Assembly (NCBI GenBank): GCA_016719105.1
Contig: JADKAQ010000002.1
Location: forward strand, 496,001 to 560,000
Source: Gemmatimonadota bacterium
GTDB lineage: Bacteria > Gemmatimonadota > Gemmatimonadetes > Gemmatimonadales > Gemmatimonadaceae
Length of the DNA: 64,000 bases
Reading direction: 5' to 3'
The position numbers and the translations under genes were made by a program. Of this stretch, positions 25,328-34,674 are shown piece after piece. The notes beneath the pieces were generated by a model, which ran no database searches, was not told the origin of the DNA, and saw nothing but the letters and a program-made list of their open reading frames with translations. Numbering within the stretch: position 1 is the stretch's first letter; each line of letters begins with the position of its first letter.

Positions 25328-25855
25328 CTACGCCTCGCTTTCCGCCTCGCCCTCGGCGGGCCCTTCCTCGAGACCGCCCTGGAGGAGGAAGTTCTCCACG
25401 AAGAACAGTCCAGGCTCGCCGGCGCGCTTCACCATGCGCAGGAGCGTGTCCATGCTCGACACCTCCTCGCGCTGCTCATTGATGAACCACTCGAGCGCGT
25501 TCTTGGAGAGGTGGTCGCTCTCCTTGATCGCCAGGTCCATGAGGGCGTTGATCTGGGCCGTGACGCGCATCTCGGAGTCGAGCGACAGCCGCACCGCGTC
25601 CTCGGCCGACGTGAAGATGGCGCGCGGGGCGGGGATCGCCGGGATCTCCGGGGTGGCGCCGGCGTCCACGAGGTACTTCACGAAGCGCATCGCGTGCTGG
25701 CGCTCTTCGGCGGCCTGCTTGTAGAAGTGCTTGGCCAGGGCGGGGAGCCCCTCGCCGTCGAAATACACTGCGATCGAGACGTACTGGTTGGAGGCGGCGA
25801 GTTCGTTGCCGATCTGCTCGCACATCGCGGCGGTCATCGCCTTGGAAATGAGCAT
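25328..25855 (-). CDS. ftnA: Ferritin
   Basis: The 175-residue four-helix iron-storage protein oxidises Fe(II) and stores it in a 24-mer shell. Ferroxidase ligands are visible: the first Glu in IGNELAASNQYVSIAVYF, EERQHA (EExxHA) and later QREE in EWFINEQREE. The start ATG 25855 gives MLISKAMTAAM, typical for bacterial FtnA; 21 upstream codons are excluded. The acidic C-terminal tail (EGPAEGEAESEA) is unusual and probably disordered. No Fur-like box is obvious in the upstream gap. Confidence 0.9.
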   Translation of the reverse strand: MLISKAMTAAMCEQIGNELAASNQYVSIAVYFDGEGLPALAKHFYKQAAEERQHAMRFVKYLVDAGATPEIPAIPAPRAIFTSAEDAVRLSLDSEMRVTAQINALMDLAIKESDHLSKNALEWFINEQREEVSSMDTLLRMVKRAGEPGLFFVENFLLQGGLEEGPAEGEAESEA

Positions 25856-25987
25856 GGTTTGACGCTGGCTGGGGGAACGTGCTCGTGCACCCGGCGTGCC
25901 GCATGTCGATGACGGCACCGCATGTCAAACTAGCGAGAGCGCGCCGACGCGGCCAGCGCGCCGGCAGACCGTGCGCGGACCGGGGTC

Positions 25988-26800
25988 CTATCCCCTGGCT
26001 TCTTCCTCGATGACCTGCATGGCGACCGACACGAGGCGCTCGAGTTCGTCGTCGCTCTCACGCGGCAACAGCGTCTCGGCCCACTTCTGGTCGTCGCTGC
26101 GGGTGTAGCGCGAGACCAGGCGGCGGAGGAAGGCGACGAAGGCGATGCGCTCGAGGTCCACGCGGCGACGGCGCTCGGCCTCGGCGTCGTTGGCCCGCTG
26201 CACCTGCTCGAAGCGGTGGGCGTTGCGCAGCGCGCGCGCCGTCAGCCCGGCGATGACCTCGCAGAACTGGATGTCGGAGGTCGAGAAGGGGACCCCGCCG
26301 CGTTCCGTGCGCAACACGATGGCCCCGATCACCCCGCCGCGCGAACGCATCGGGACGACGATGATCGAGCGGACGCTTCGGAGGTCGAGCGCGTCGCGCA
26401 TTGCGGCGAAGCGAGGATCGGCGACCGCGTCGGGGATGACGATCGTCTCGCCAGAGCTGAAGGCGTCGGCCAGCTCGGGATAGCGAGCCAGGTCGACCAC
26501 CACGTTGCTGATCGTGGGATCCTCGTAGGTTGCCACGAGGCGCACCTGGTGCTTGCCCTCGCCCCCCAGGTAGATCGACGCGCGATCGAGTCCGAACAGC
26601 TCGCCCAGTCGGCGGGCAAGGCGCTGGAGGACCTCCGCCACCTGCAACGCACCGCCGAGCTCTTGCTGCAGGTCGATGACGACCAGCAGCTGGTCACGCT
26701 CGCGCGTGAGCTCGTCGACCCGCTCGCGCAGTCGCGTGACCTCGAGCGCCGATGGGTCGGACGCCGTCTGATCGAGGGTGAGTGCAGCGGGTTGGGGCAT
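25988..26800 (-). CDS. GAF-domain sensory protein
   Basis: From ATG 26800 the product has 270 residues. A coiled-coil (about 18-45, VTRLRERVDELTRERDQLL) leads to a GAF domain at about 55-200 (GELFGLDRASIYL...SIIVVPMRSRGGVIGAIVL). A helical C-terminal region of about 70 residues, ending in ESDDELERLVSVAMQVIEEE, follows. No kinase, cyclase, GGDEF or HTH output is present. A longer start at 26881 is possible. The receiver-domain gene lies just upstream on the same strand, so the two may form a signalling pair. Confidence 0.8.
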   Translation of the reverse strand: MPQPAALTLDQTASDPSALEVTRLRERVDELTRERDQLLVVIDLQQELGGALQVAEVLQRLARRLGELFGLDRASIYLGGEGKHQVRLVATYEDPTISNVVVDLARYPELADAFSSGETIVIPDAVADPRFAAMRDALDLRSVRSIIVVPMRSRGGVIGAIVLRTERGGVPFSTSDIQFCEVIAGLTARALRNAHRFEQVQRANDAEAERRRRVDLERIAFVAFLRRLVSRYTRSDDQKWAETLLPRESDDELERLVSVAMQVIEEEARG

Positions 26801-26975
26801 GCGCTGGGCGACGTCGCGGCGGGCGGAAGCGAGCGCTCGCGGGATCAAGCGGGCTCGCCTGTAAAGACGCGCGAGATGCACCGCACGTCATAGCGTGCGC
26901 CCCCTCGCGCCCCATCCGTGACACGGGTCACCCGCGCTCACGGGCATCGCGCTTGGAGCGCGACGCCCGCGGGGG

Positions 26976-27365
26976 TCAACTCCGGACTTGGTTGATCAAC
27001 CGATTCACTTCCGCGAGCACGGCGCGCGGTTCGCACGGCTTGGCGAGATACCCGTCGCACCCCACCTCCATCGCGCGCTCGCGATCACCCGGCATGGCGT
27101 GCGCCGTGAGGGCGATGACGGGAATGTGACTGGTCGCTGCCTCGCGCTTGAGCGTCTGCGTGACCTCCCATCCGTCGATGAGCGGAATGGAGATGTCCAT
27201 CAGGATGATGTCGGGGAGTTCACGTCGCGCTTTCGCGATCCCCTCCTCACCATCGAGCGCCTCGCTGACGCGAAAGCCGTGATGGCGAAGGATGGTCGAG
27301 TAGACGATGCGATTGTCCTCGTTGTCCTCGACGATCAGGACCGTTCGATCACGCGAGCCGCTCAT
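26976..27365 (-). CDS. Single-domain response regulator (CheY-like)
   Basis: The 129-residue protein is a bare receiver domain: acidic pocket VEDNED (13-18), phosphorylation site D57 in ILMDISIP, T87 in ALTAHA and K109 in LAKPCEP. The Asn after ED and the sequence NRIVYSTILRHHGF are typical of the DivK/hybrid-kinase receiver class. No output domain is attached. Its kinase is not encoded in this window. It starts 13 nt before the TPR gene's stop position on the same strand, suggesting an operon. Confidence 0.93.
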   Translation of the reverse strand: MSGSRDRTVLIVEDNEDNRIVYSTILRHHGFRVSEALDGEEGIAKARRELPDIILMDISIPLIDGWEVTQTLKREAATSHIPVIALTAHAMPGDRERAMEVGCDGYLAKPCEPRAVLAEVNRLINQVRS

Positions 27366-27378
27366 GCGTCCGTCCTTG

Positions 27379-28155
27379 CTAGCGCTGGAGTTTGCGCAGG
27401 GCCGCCTCGGCCTGGCGCTTGTAGCCGGGATCGTTCACGTCGCCCTGCTTGCCGCGGACCACGAACTCGAACTGGGCGCGCGCCTTTGCCTTCTCGCCCA
27501 CGTCGAGGTAGATCATGCCGAGGTCGAGGTGATGGGTCAGCCGGTCCGGATCGACCGCTACCGCCTTCTCGAGGCTCGCCACGGCGTCCTTCCAGCTGGC
27601 CTGGCCGAACACCTTCCCGCCTAACACGTTCTTGGCGAAGAAGCGTTCCACGCCGCTCAGCCGCATCACCTCGGCATTCCACATGCCGATGACGTGGAGG
27701 GCACCGGGGTGGTTGGGATCGAGCCGGAGCGCCTCGAGTGCCTGGGCGTGGATCTCGTTGGCGTACTTCACGCGGTCCCGGACGCCCAGGGTGAGGGCGG
27801 TGCGCCCCAGGGCGCGCGCCAGGTGGAAGTGCGCTTCAGGATCGTTAGGGCTTGCCTCGACGGCTCGGCGGGCGTATTGCTCTCCCTTGCGGAAGTACTC
27901 GGTCCGCTGGGGGCCGTCGGCGGTCTGCTCCCCGATGTCCACGGCGCTGCGCGAGGCCTTGCCCAGCGCCTCGCCGTTGCGGGGGGAGGCGGCCACGGCC
28001 GCTTCGTAGTGCGTGAGTGCCGCGGCGGAGTTGAACGCCGCGGCTTCACGGTCGCCGAGGGCGACGTGATCGACGGCGCCCTGCGCGCCGGAGCGGGCCG
28101 GGAGCAGAAGCGCCCCGGCCAGAACGAGTGACCCGAAGTTTTTCAGATGCAACAT
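27379..28155 (-). CDS. Exported TPR protein (RMD-like)
   Basis: From ATG 28155 the protein has 258 residues with a signal peptide (MLHLKNFGSLVLAGALLLPARSGAQ). Four to five tetratricopeptide-like repeats follow, spaced as in the regulator-of-microtubule-dynamics family: AAALTHYEAAVAASPRNGEAL, PEAHFHLARALGRTA and HIIG-type GALHVIGMWNAEV. It is probably a periplasmic scaffold. The receiver gene lies 13 nt downstream on the same strand. Confidence 0.75.
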   Translation of the reverse strand: MLHLKNFGSLVLAGALLLPARSGAQGAVDHVALGDREAAAFNSAAALTHYEAAVAASPRNGEALGKASRSAVDIGEQTADGPQRTEYFRKGEQYARRAVEASPNDPEAHFHLARALGRTALTLGVRDRVKYANEIHAQALEALRLDPNHPGALHVIGMWNAEVMRLSGVERFFAKNVLGGKVFGQASWKDAVASLEKAVAVDPDRLTHHLDLGMIYLDVGEKAKARAQFEFVVRGKQGDVNDPGYKRQAEAALRKLQR

Positions 28156-28247
28156 GAGGGAACGCCACGTCTCCGCTATGAGGCGCCCGGCAAGGCGCCG
28201 TGGTTGAGGTCGTGGGGGTCCGTGAACATACCCGAAACGAGCCGCAC

Positions 28248-29627
28248 ATGCTTGCCCAGCGCCTGATTGAACGGAAACGCGATGGAGGCCGCCTCTCCGC
28301 ACCGGAGTGGGAGGCGCTCGCGCACGCCTTCACGTCGGGGAGCATGACCGAGTACCAGATGGCCGCGTTCCTGATGGCGGCCTTCATTCGCGGGCTCGAC
28401 CGTGACGAGGTCGGCGCGCTGACCCAGACCATGCTCGATAGCGGGCAGTCGCTCGATCTCTCGCATCTCGCGGCGGGGCGCATCGACAAGCACTCCACCG
28501 GCGGGGTGGGCGACAAGGTCTCGCTGATCCTGGCCCCCCTGGTCACCTCGCTGGGGCTGGTCGTCCCGATGATGTCCGGGCGCGGGCTCGGGCACACAGG
28601 GGGGACGCTGGACAAGCTCGAATCCATCAGCGGCTTCCAGACGCGACTCTCGCTCGAGCAGGCGCGCCGGCAGCTCGAGGACATCGGCTGCGCGCTCATC
28701 GGGCAGAGCGAGGAGATCGCGCCCATGGACCGCAAGCTGTACGCCTTGCGCGACGCCACCTGCACGGTGGAGAGCATCCCGCTGATCGCGGCGTCGATCA
28801 TGAGCAAGAAGCTCGCGGAGGGGCTCACGGGGCTCGTGCTCGACATCAAGCGCGGTTCCGGGAGCTTCATCCCCGACTTCGATCGCGGGGTGGAGCTGTC
28901 GCGGCTCATGATCGACCTGGGCGAGGCGCATGGCTGCCCGGTGGTGGCGCTGATGACCGCCATGGACCGCCCGCTCGGCCGCGCCTGCGGGAATGCCCTC
29001 GAGGTCGAGGAGGCGATCCACGCGCTGCGCGGCGAGGGGCCGCCCGACCTGATGCAGGTCACCTACGCGTTAGGCGCGGAGATGCTCGTCCTCGGCGGCG
29101 TTGCCGCCAACACCGACCAGGCGCGGCGCAAGATGGAGGTCGCCATCTCCAGCGGGCGCGCCGCCGAGATGTTCCAGCGGATCATTGCGGCGCAGGGGGG
29201 TGATGCGAACGTCGTCGAGGACCCGTCGCGACTGCCGCAGGCGCGCGAGGTCGAGATCTACACGGCGCCACGCGCCGGCGTGATCGCGCGCGTGGAACCG
29301 CGGGCGGTGGGACGCGGGATCATCGCCCTCGGCGGGGGGCGCACACGGATGGAGGACGCGATCGACCCGAGCGTGGGCTTCGTCATTCGGGCCCGCCCTG
29401 GCGACGTCGTGCGTGTGGGCGAGCCGCTGGCGACGATCTTCTCGCGAGACGAGGCGGGGATCGCCGCCGGCATGGCGGCGCTGACCGACGCCTTCGTCAT
29501 CGCCGAGGAAGCCGAGCCGCCACTCCCGCTGGTCTCGCACCGCGTGACCAAGGCCGGCGTCGAGCCGTACGAGGCGGAGCCCTGGGTGCGGACCTCGGAG
29601 TTTCCGGTGTTCGTCGAGCCGAGGTGA
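28248..29627 (+). CDS. deoA: Thymidine / pyrimidine-nucleoside phosphorylase
   Basis: The 459-residue enzyme splits thymidine or uridine with phosphate. It has the helical N-terminal lobe (MLAQRLIERKRDGG...), the phosphate loop DKHSTGGVGDK (about 83-93), GRGLGHTGGTLDKLE, and the Lys/Ser active-site segment DIKRGSGSF. The C-terminal PYNP domain (VIARVEPRAVGRGIIALGGGRTR) is complete. ATG 28248 gives the family N-terminus, so 16 upstream codons are excluded. Thymidine and uridine specificity cannot be told apart with certainty. Confidence 0.93.
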   Translation: MLAQRLIERKRDGGRLSAPEWEALAHAFTSGSMTEYQMAAFLMAAFIRGLDRDEVGALTQTMLDSGQSLDLSHLAAGRIDKHSTGGVGDKVSLILAPLVTSLGLVVPMMSGRGLGHTGGTLDKLESISGFQTRLSLEQARRQLEDIGCALIGQSEEIAPMDRKLYALRDATCTVESIPLIAASIMSKKLAEGLTGLVLDIKRGSGSFIPDFDRGVELSRLMIDLGEAHGCPVVALMTAMDRPLGRACGNALEVEEAIHALRGEGPPDLMQVTYALGAEMLVLGGVAANTDQARRKMEVAISSGRAAEMFQRIIAAQGGDANVVEDPSRLPQAREVEIYTAPRAGVIARVEPRAVGRGIIALGGGRTRMEDAIDPSVGFVIRARPGDVVRVGEPLATIFSRDEAGIAAGMAALTDAFVIAEEAEPPLPLVSHRVTKAGVEPYEAEPWVRTSEFPVFVEPR

Positions 29628-29643
29628 TGTAGGGGCGGAAGAA

Positions 29644-29765
29644 CAGAAGACGGGAAGACGAGAAGACGAGAAGACGAGATAACGACCTTCGGGCGTGGAA
29701 CTCGGCGCCGTGCTAGATCGAACTCGTCTTCCCGTCTTCCCGTCTTCCCGTCTTCCCGTCTTCTG
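29644..29765. repeat. Inverted arrays of an 8-bp repeat (GAAGACGG / CCGTCTTC) between convergent genes
   Basis: The left arm (29644-29680) is CAGAAGAC, GGGAAGAC, GAGAAGAC, GAGAAGAC, GAGA. The right arm (29722-29765) carries four perfect GTCTTCCC units plus GTCTTCTG, the near-complement of the left arm. Transcribed from either side, the pair would fold into a stem of about 35 bp with a few mismatches around a 42-nt loop. It may act as a bidirectional terminator between deoA and the sortilin-like gene. Confidence 0.75.
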
Positions 29766-29771
29766 ATCCTC

Positions 29772-32700
29772 TTACATTGCCGTTGCCTTCTTCGGTGGCG
29801 GCGCCAGCTCCGGGAGGCCTAACGACTTGAGCAGCGGGTTCATGCGGCTCACGCTCGCGTTCACCTGCTTCTCCACCATGTCGATCACGGTCTGTGCGTC
29901 GCGGCGCACGTCGCCCATGTATTCGCGCTGGGCGGCGATCACCGGCGTGAGGCCGTTGTCGATGCTGCCCATCAGCGACATCGCGCGTTCGAGCGGGCGA
30001 GGCCCTTCGGAATAGAAGGGGATCACGTCCGAACGGGGGCGCGTCAGCTGCAAGCGCACGCTGTCGAGCTTCACGATCTCCTCACCGGCAGCGCCAGCCA
30101 TCTCCCGGGCCGCATCGCCGCGCATTTCCTTCCCCGACGCGCGACGTTCCTCGATCTGCCCCTTGAAGGCGACCAGGTTGCGCTCCGTGTCGATCAGCGA
30201 GGCGATCACTGCGTTCAGGCGCGTCGCCTGCTCGAACTGCTGGCGCAGCTCGGCCTCGCCGAGCCCCGACGACGGATCGATGCGCACCGTGAGGGGCTGC
30301 TCAGAGGCGGCCCCCGACACCGTCAGGCGTACGGCGTACTGCCCCGGCAGAACCTGCGGGCCCATCGGACGCGAACGCCAGTCGCCGGGATCGGCGCTGT
30401 CGGCCGGCATGTCGCTGAGGACCTTGGGGGCGTCCATGCGCAGGTCCCAGGTGATGCGGTTGAAGCCGGCATCGGCGGTCGGGCGCTTGAGCGTGCGGAT
30501 CACCGAGCCGTCCTTGAGGATCTCGACCTTCACCAGCGAGTCGGCCGCCGGCTTGGTCCCCAGCCAGTACGTGATGACCGCCCCGTACGGGGCGTTCTGT
30601 CCGCGGAACTGCTTGTTCCCGTAGTTCCACTGCTGGTCGCCCTGGTTGTAGCGGACGGCGGCGCGCATCGGGAAGAGGTGCGACGCCTTGGCGGCCACCT
30701 GCGCCGACATCTGCTGCACCGGTGTGGCGTCGTCGAGGACCCAGATCGCCCGTCCGTGCGTCGCCAGCACCAGGTCGTTGTCGCGCGGATGCACGAGGAC
30801 CTCGTGGATTGCGACTGACGGGAGGTTCTTGAGGCGCAAGCGCGTCCAGGAGGTCCCGCCGGTCCACGAGACGTAGAGCCCGAACTCGGTCCCGGCATAC
30901 AACAGGTTGGGGTTCTTCGGGTCCTCGCGAATCACCTGCACGTAGGCCGCGGCCGGGAGGTTGCCGCTGATGTTGCTCCATGTGCGCCCGAAGTCGGTCG
31001 TCTTGTAGACGTACGGGCGGAAGTCGTCCATCATGTGGCGCTCGAAGGCGACGTAGGCGGTCCCGGCCGCCGTGCGAGACGGCTCGATCCCGCTCACCAC
31101 GGCGTCGGCGCCGATGCCTGCCACGTTAGGCGCGACGTTCACCCACGACTTCCCATCGTCCTGCGTCACCTGGACGTTGCCATCGTCCGTCCCCGCCCAG
31201 ATCACCCCCTTCTGGACCGGCGACTCGGCGAGCGAATACACGTTGCCGTAGTACTCGGCCACCGTGTTCTCCTTGAGGATTGGTCCGCCGGCGTCGCCCA
31301 GGCGCGACTTGTCGTTCTTCGACAGGTCGCCCGAGAGCGCGGTCCACGACTTCCCCCAGTCGGTGGAACGGTACACGATGTTACCCGCGAAGTAGACGAC
31401 GCGCTTGTCGTGCGGCGACTGGACGATCGGCGCGTTCCAGTTGAAGCGCACGGCGTTGGAGTCGGCCGAGTAGCCGTCCATGCGCTTGACCTGTGGCGAC
31501 GCCTCGCGCTGCTCGTAGGTCTTCAGGTTCGTCGCCTGGATCCCGCCGGCCTGGTAGTCGGAGAGGAAGTGGTCCGGGTCATCGGGGTGCGACACGGCAT
31601 AGTAGCCGTCGCCGTTCTGGATGAAGCGCCAGTCGGTCGCCATCACCGCGGCGCCACGCGTGCGCGACGGCCCGGTCCACACGCCGTTGTCCTGCAGCCC
31701 GCCAGCGACATGGTAGAATGGCTCCCGCATGTCGTAGCTGAGCTGGTAGAACTGGCCCACCGGAAGGTTCTGGAACCACTCCCACGTCTTGCCCTGGTCA
31801 TACGAGACGTTCAATCCGCCGTCGTCCCCCATGTAGAGGCGCTTGGGATTGAGCGGGTCGATCCACATGGTCTGGTGGTCGCCGTGGAAGTTGCCCGTGA
31901 CCGCCTTGAAGTTCGACCCGCCATCGATCGACACCATGTACGACATGCCTAACGTGTACAGGCGGTCGGCATTCTGCGGATCGACGCGCAGGTCGGCGTA
32001 GTAGAAGCCGCGCCCGAGCGTGTGGGCGTTGTCGCTCACCTTGTGCCAGGTCTCGCCGTGGTCGTCGGAGCGAAAGACGTAGCCCTCCCGGGTCTCGGCC
32101 ACCACATACACCACGTTGGGCGAGGACGGCGCCACCTTGATGCCGATGCGCCCCATGAGCTTGGGGAGCCCCTTGGTCATCTTCTGCCACGAACGCCCGC
32201 CGTCGGTGGAGCGGTACACACCGCCGTTCTCGTCGCCCGAGCGGTGCGTCCACTGCTTGCGGTCGAAGTACCACAGGCCGGCGTACAGGATGTTCGGGTT
32301 CTGCGGGTCGATGTCGAGGTCCGAGGCGCCGTGCCGGTTGTCGGTGTACAGCGACTTCTTCCAGGTCTCGCCGCCGTCCTCGGTCATGAAGACGCCGCGC
32401 TCCTCGTTAGGCCCGAAGGCGTGGCCGATCGCCGCGACGTACACCTTGCGCGGGTCCTTCGGGTTGATGACCACGCGTGGAATATGCCGCGTGTCGCGCA
32501 ACCCGAGATGCGTCCACGTGCGTCCCCCGTCGGTCGTTTTGTACACGCCGTCGCCGAACGAGACCGAGTTGCGGACGTTCCCCTCACCGGTCCCGACGTA
32601 CACCACTTCGTGATTGGTCGGATCCACCGCGAGGTCGCCGATCGACTGCACCGACTGCTTGTCGAAGATCGGCGTCCACGTCGTCCCGGCGTTCAGCGAC

Positions 32701-32993
32701 TTCCAGATCCCGCCCGACGCGCTCCCCGCGTACAGGATCGACGGATCGCCTGCGACCCCCTCGATGTCGGCCATGCGTCCCGACATGTTGGCCGGGCCGA
32801 TGTTGCGGAAGGCGAGGCCCGTGAAGGTGGATTCGGCGACCGTCGGTGGCGTGGCTGGCGCGGCCGCGGCGGTCGGGCGTCGTGTCTGGGCTGCCAACGG
32901 GGAGGTGAAGACCGCCGACATCGCGACCGCGAGGACGGCGACGCCAGGCGCAAAGCCGCGGCTCACGGCGCGACGAGAAGGAGAGACAGACAT
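29772..32993 (-). CDS. Secreted sortilin/VPS10-like BNR-repeat protein
   Basis: The 1073-residue product starts with a signal peptide (about 1-37, ending SPLAAQ). It continues with a ten-bladed VPS10-type beta-propeller rich in Asp-box/BNR repeats: SLNAGTTWTP, TTDGGRTWTHLG, TEDGGETWKKS, STDGGRSWQKM, SDDHGETWHKV. Beyond about residue 720 a beta-sandwich and then a helical region (IASLIDTERNLVAFKGQIEERR) follow. Proteins of this plan are abundant in Gemmatimonadota and Acidobacteriota and are annotated as glycosyl hydrolase or sortilin-like, but a substrate is not established. ATG 32993 is chosen because the signal peptide begins there. Confidence 0.88.
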   Translation of the reverse strand: MSVSPSRRAVSRGFAPGVAVLAVAMSAVFTSPLAAQTRRPTAAAAPATPPTVAESTFTGLAFRNIGPANMSGRMADIEGVAGDPSILYAGSASGGIWKSLNAGTTWTPIFDKQSVQSIGDLAVDPTNHEVVYVGTGEGNVRNSVSFGDGVYKTTDGGRTWTHLGLRDTRHIPRVVINPKDPRKVYVAAIGHAFGPNEERGVFMTEDGGETWKKSLYTDNRHGASDLDIDPQNPNILYAGLWYFDRKQWTHRSGDENGGVYRSTDGGRSWQKMTKGLPKLMGRIGIKVAPSSPNVVYVVAETREGYVFRSDDHGETWHKVSDNAHTLGRGFYYADLRVDPQNADRLYTLGMSYMVSIDGGSNFKAVTGNFHGDHQTMWIDPLNPKRLYMGDDGGLNVSYDQGKTWEWFQNLPVGQFYQLSYDMREPFYHVAGGLQDNGVWTGPSRTRGAAVMATDWRFIQNGDGYYAVSHPDDPDHFLSDYQAGGIQATNLKTYEQREASPQVKRMDGYSADSNAVRFNWNAPIVQSPHDKRVVYFAGNIVYRSTDWGKSWTALSGDLSKNDKSRLGDAGGPILKENTVAEYYGNVYSLAESPVQKGVIWAGTDDGNVQVTQDDGKSWVNVAPNVAGIGADAVVSGIEPSRTAAGTAYVAFERHMMDDFRPYVYKTTDFGRTWSNISGNLPAAAYVQVIREDPKNPNLLYAGTEFGLYVSWTGGTSWTRLRLKNLPSVAIHEVLVHPRDNDLVLATHGRAIWVLDDATPVQQMSAQVAAKASHLFPMRAAVRYNQGDQQWNYGNKQFRGQNAPYGAVITYWLGTKPAADSLVKVEILKDGSVIRTLKRPTADAGFNRITWDLRMDAPKVLSDMPADSADPGDWRSRPMGPQVLPGQYAVRLTVSGAASEQPLTVRIDPSSGLGEAELRQQFEQATRLNAVIASLIDTERNLVAFKGQIEERRASGKEMRGDAAREMAGAAGEEIVKLDSVRLQLTRPRSDVIPFYSEGPRPLERAMSLMGSIDNGLTPVIAAQREYMGDVRRDAQTVIDMVEKQVNASVSRMNPLLKSLGLPELAPPPKKATAM

Positions 32994-33216
32994 GGGTGCG
33001 GTTCCGGGTGAACGAGGGACCTCGCCGCCACGGGCGAAGGGCGCGGCAATCATACCGTCTCGCGGCGTCGTGCGGGAGCGTGATTCGTCGCTCCCCGTGT
33101 GCGGCTTTGCGCCCCTTTTCTCGTGGGCGCCCCGGCGTCATCTTCCGCGCCACGGCGCGCCGGGAACCGGGGGCGTCACACCGCACGTTCACCGTCGTCA
33201 CCCTACCGAGGACGCC

Positions 33217-33459
33217 ATGGATATCGACATGAAGAAGTACGCCAAGCTCGCGTCGCTCGGAGCGTTGGCGGTTGCCGCCGGATGCGTGGGGCTCTACGCT
33301 CTTCTGGCTTGGGTCTCCACCCCCACGGCAACCGGCGGCATCGACGGGGTGCACGCGATGATTGCCTACCTCGGCATCGCCGTCCCGATCGCGGCCATCG
33401 TCGCCGTGCACGTCACGTACGCACGCGTGCTGTCCAACTACGCGAAGGACAACGCGTAG
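33217..33459 (+). CDS. Small two-helix membrane protein
   Basis: The 80-residue product has two hydrophobic segments (LASLGALAVAAGCVGLYALL and MIAYLGIAVPIAAIVAVHVTY) and a short basic N-terminus (MDIDMKKYAK). I do not recognise a family. The start is the first ATG that gives a membrane-protein N-terminus; the upstream in-frame region overlaps the divergent sortilin-like gene and is not coding in character. Confidence 0.65.
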   Translation: MDIDMKKYAKLASLGALAVAAGCVGLYALLAWVSTPTATGGIDGVHAMIAYLGIAVPIAAIVAVHVTYARVLSNYAKDNA

Positions 33460-33510
33460 CGCGATCGCGCACGCGGCACCGCGCGTCGGCGGGCATTCGT
33501 CCGCACGCGA

Positions 33511-33545
33511 ATCGCGCCGCGTCCCTTCGTGGGGCGCGGCGCGAT
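33511..33545. terminator. Bidirectional terminator hairpin
   Basis: ATCGCGCCGCG plus TCCC pairs with GGGG plus CGCGGCGCGAT (33511-33525 with 33531-33545): a 15-bp stem with one T-G pair and a TTCGT loop. It sits between the convergent genes ending at 33459 and 33565. No T-run follows, as is common in very GC-rich genomes. Confidence 0.6.
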
Positions 33546-33564
33546 GCTGTTCCAGCTGTCGGCG

Positions 33565-33900
33565 TTACGAGATCCAGGTCCCGAGCACGGTCCCGAAGAA
33601 CTGCAGCACCAGGATCACCAGGGTGCCGGCGCTGGCGACCGCGGCCACCGAGCGCATGACGGCGAACACCACCCCTCGCGTCCCCGTTGCCCCGCGTTCG
33701 CGCTCGCCGATCCCCCACGCTCCAAACGCAGAAAGCAGGGCGGAGACGGTCACGATGCGCCACCATGGCGGGTCGAACAGGAGGATCGCCGCCGTCGTGA
33801 CAAGACCGCCCACGGCCATAGCGACCAGCCCCCAGTCGGGGACCCGGCGGCTCAGCGACGCGAGCAAGACGGCCAGCGTCGGTTCGTTCGCGTCGCGCAT
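33565..33900 (-). CDS. Small membrane protein, three helices
   Basis: The 111-residue product has three hydrophobic segments: GLVAMAVGGLVTTAAILLF, IVTVSALLSAFGAWGI and VMRSVAAVASAGTLVILVLQ. The loops are basic (ERERGATGTRG). No family is recognised. It lies 16 nt after the beta-barrel gene on the same strand and is probably co-transcribed with it. Confidence 0.65.
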   Translation of the reverse strand: MRDANEPTLAVLLASLSRRVPDWGLVAMAVGGLVTTAAILLFDPPWWRIVTVSALLSAFGAWGIGERERGATGTRGVVFAVMRSVAAVASAGTLVILVLQFFGTVLGTWIS

Positions 33901-33916
33901 CCGAAGGGCGTCGCCC

Positions 33917-34582
33917 TTACCGCTTGCCGAAGCCGAACGACACGCCGATTCCGTACGACGGATCGGACCCCTCGAGGCCGAGCGGCAGGGTGATGACCGG
34001 GCGAATCAGGACGCTGGAGCTCAGGACGAAGCTCACGCCGCCCGACAGGAGGCCGTACGTGTCGTTGTCCGATCCAGAGCCGCCGCTCGGCCCGTCGATC
34101 GCAATGCGGCTGTACACACCCTGCAGCGACGCGAACGGAATGAGCGCGACCGAGGAGGTCGTGCCGACGCGGGCACCGATCGCCACACCTGCGGCGCCGT
34201 CGGTGGTGCTGGCGCTGTAGGCGGAGCTCCCGCCGTCGGGAAGGGAGGTGTAGCCGAGTGAGGCGATGGGGCAGAAGGTGATGTTGCGGCTGGCGCCGGT
34301 GATGAACGAGAGGCCGCCGTCGACACCGATCGACTTGCCGGTCCCGTCGATGCCGTCATAGTCCTGCAGCTGCGCCGACACGCCGCCAAAGGCGATGGAC
34401 GAACCAAAGCCGACGCGCGCGTCGAGGGCCTTGCTACCGTCGCTGAAGAGCGCGGTGAAGGTGGCGTTGGTCGGCTGTGCAGTGAGCGAGCCGAGTCCGA
34501 GGCAGGCCTGCGCGTCGGCGCGCGTGGAGAGCGAGGAGAGAATGGCGGTCGTGGCGACCGCGACGAGTGCCATGTGTTTCAT
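33917..34582 (-). CDS. Outer-membrane beta-barrel protein
   Basis: The 221-residue protein has a signal peptide (MKHMALVAVATTAILSSLSTRADAQ). About ten alternating amphipathic strands rich in Gly, Ser and aromatic residues follow, such as ALDARVGFGSSIAFGG, GVAIGARVGTTSSVAL, LSGGVSFVLSS and YGIGVSFGFG. This is the look of OmpA/OprF-like 8-10 strand barrels. Two cysteines (Cys27 and the one in NITFCPIAS) could form a disulfide. No ligand or partner is evident. Confidence 0.75.
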   Translation of the reverse strand: MKHMALVAVATTAILSSLSTRADAQACLGLGSLTAQPTNATFTALFSDGSKALDARVGFGSSIAFGGVSAQLQDYDGIDGTGKSIGVDGGLSFITGASRNITFCPIASLGYTSLPDGGSSAYSASTTDGAAGVAIGARVGTTSSVALIPFASLQGVYSRIAIDGPSGGSGSDNDTYGLLSGGVSFVLSSSVLIRPVITLPLGLEGSDPSYGIGVSFGFGKR

Positions 34583-34674
34583 GTCGAGTTCTCCGTAAGG
34601 GGAACATGGGAGGCGTGCGTCGCCGCCCTGACCAATAATCAGGGAACGAACGCCGGGAGACGCAACCCTAAGTG

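Noticed and set aside
23885..25912. 675-codon plus-strand open frame opposite ligA and ferritin
   Set aside because: Low-complexity His/Arg/Asp composition, spans two well-supported minus-strand genes.
29640..29770. Repeat arrays as insertion-sequence ends
   Set aside because: No transposase, no target duplication, and the unit is a simple 8-bp tandem repeat.
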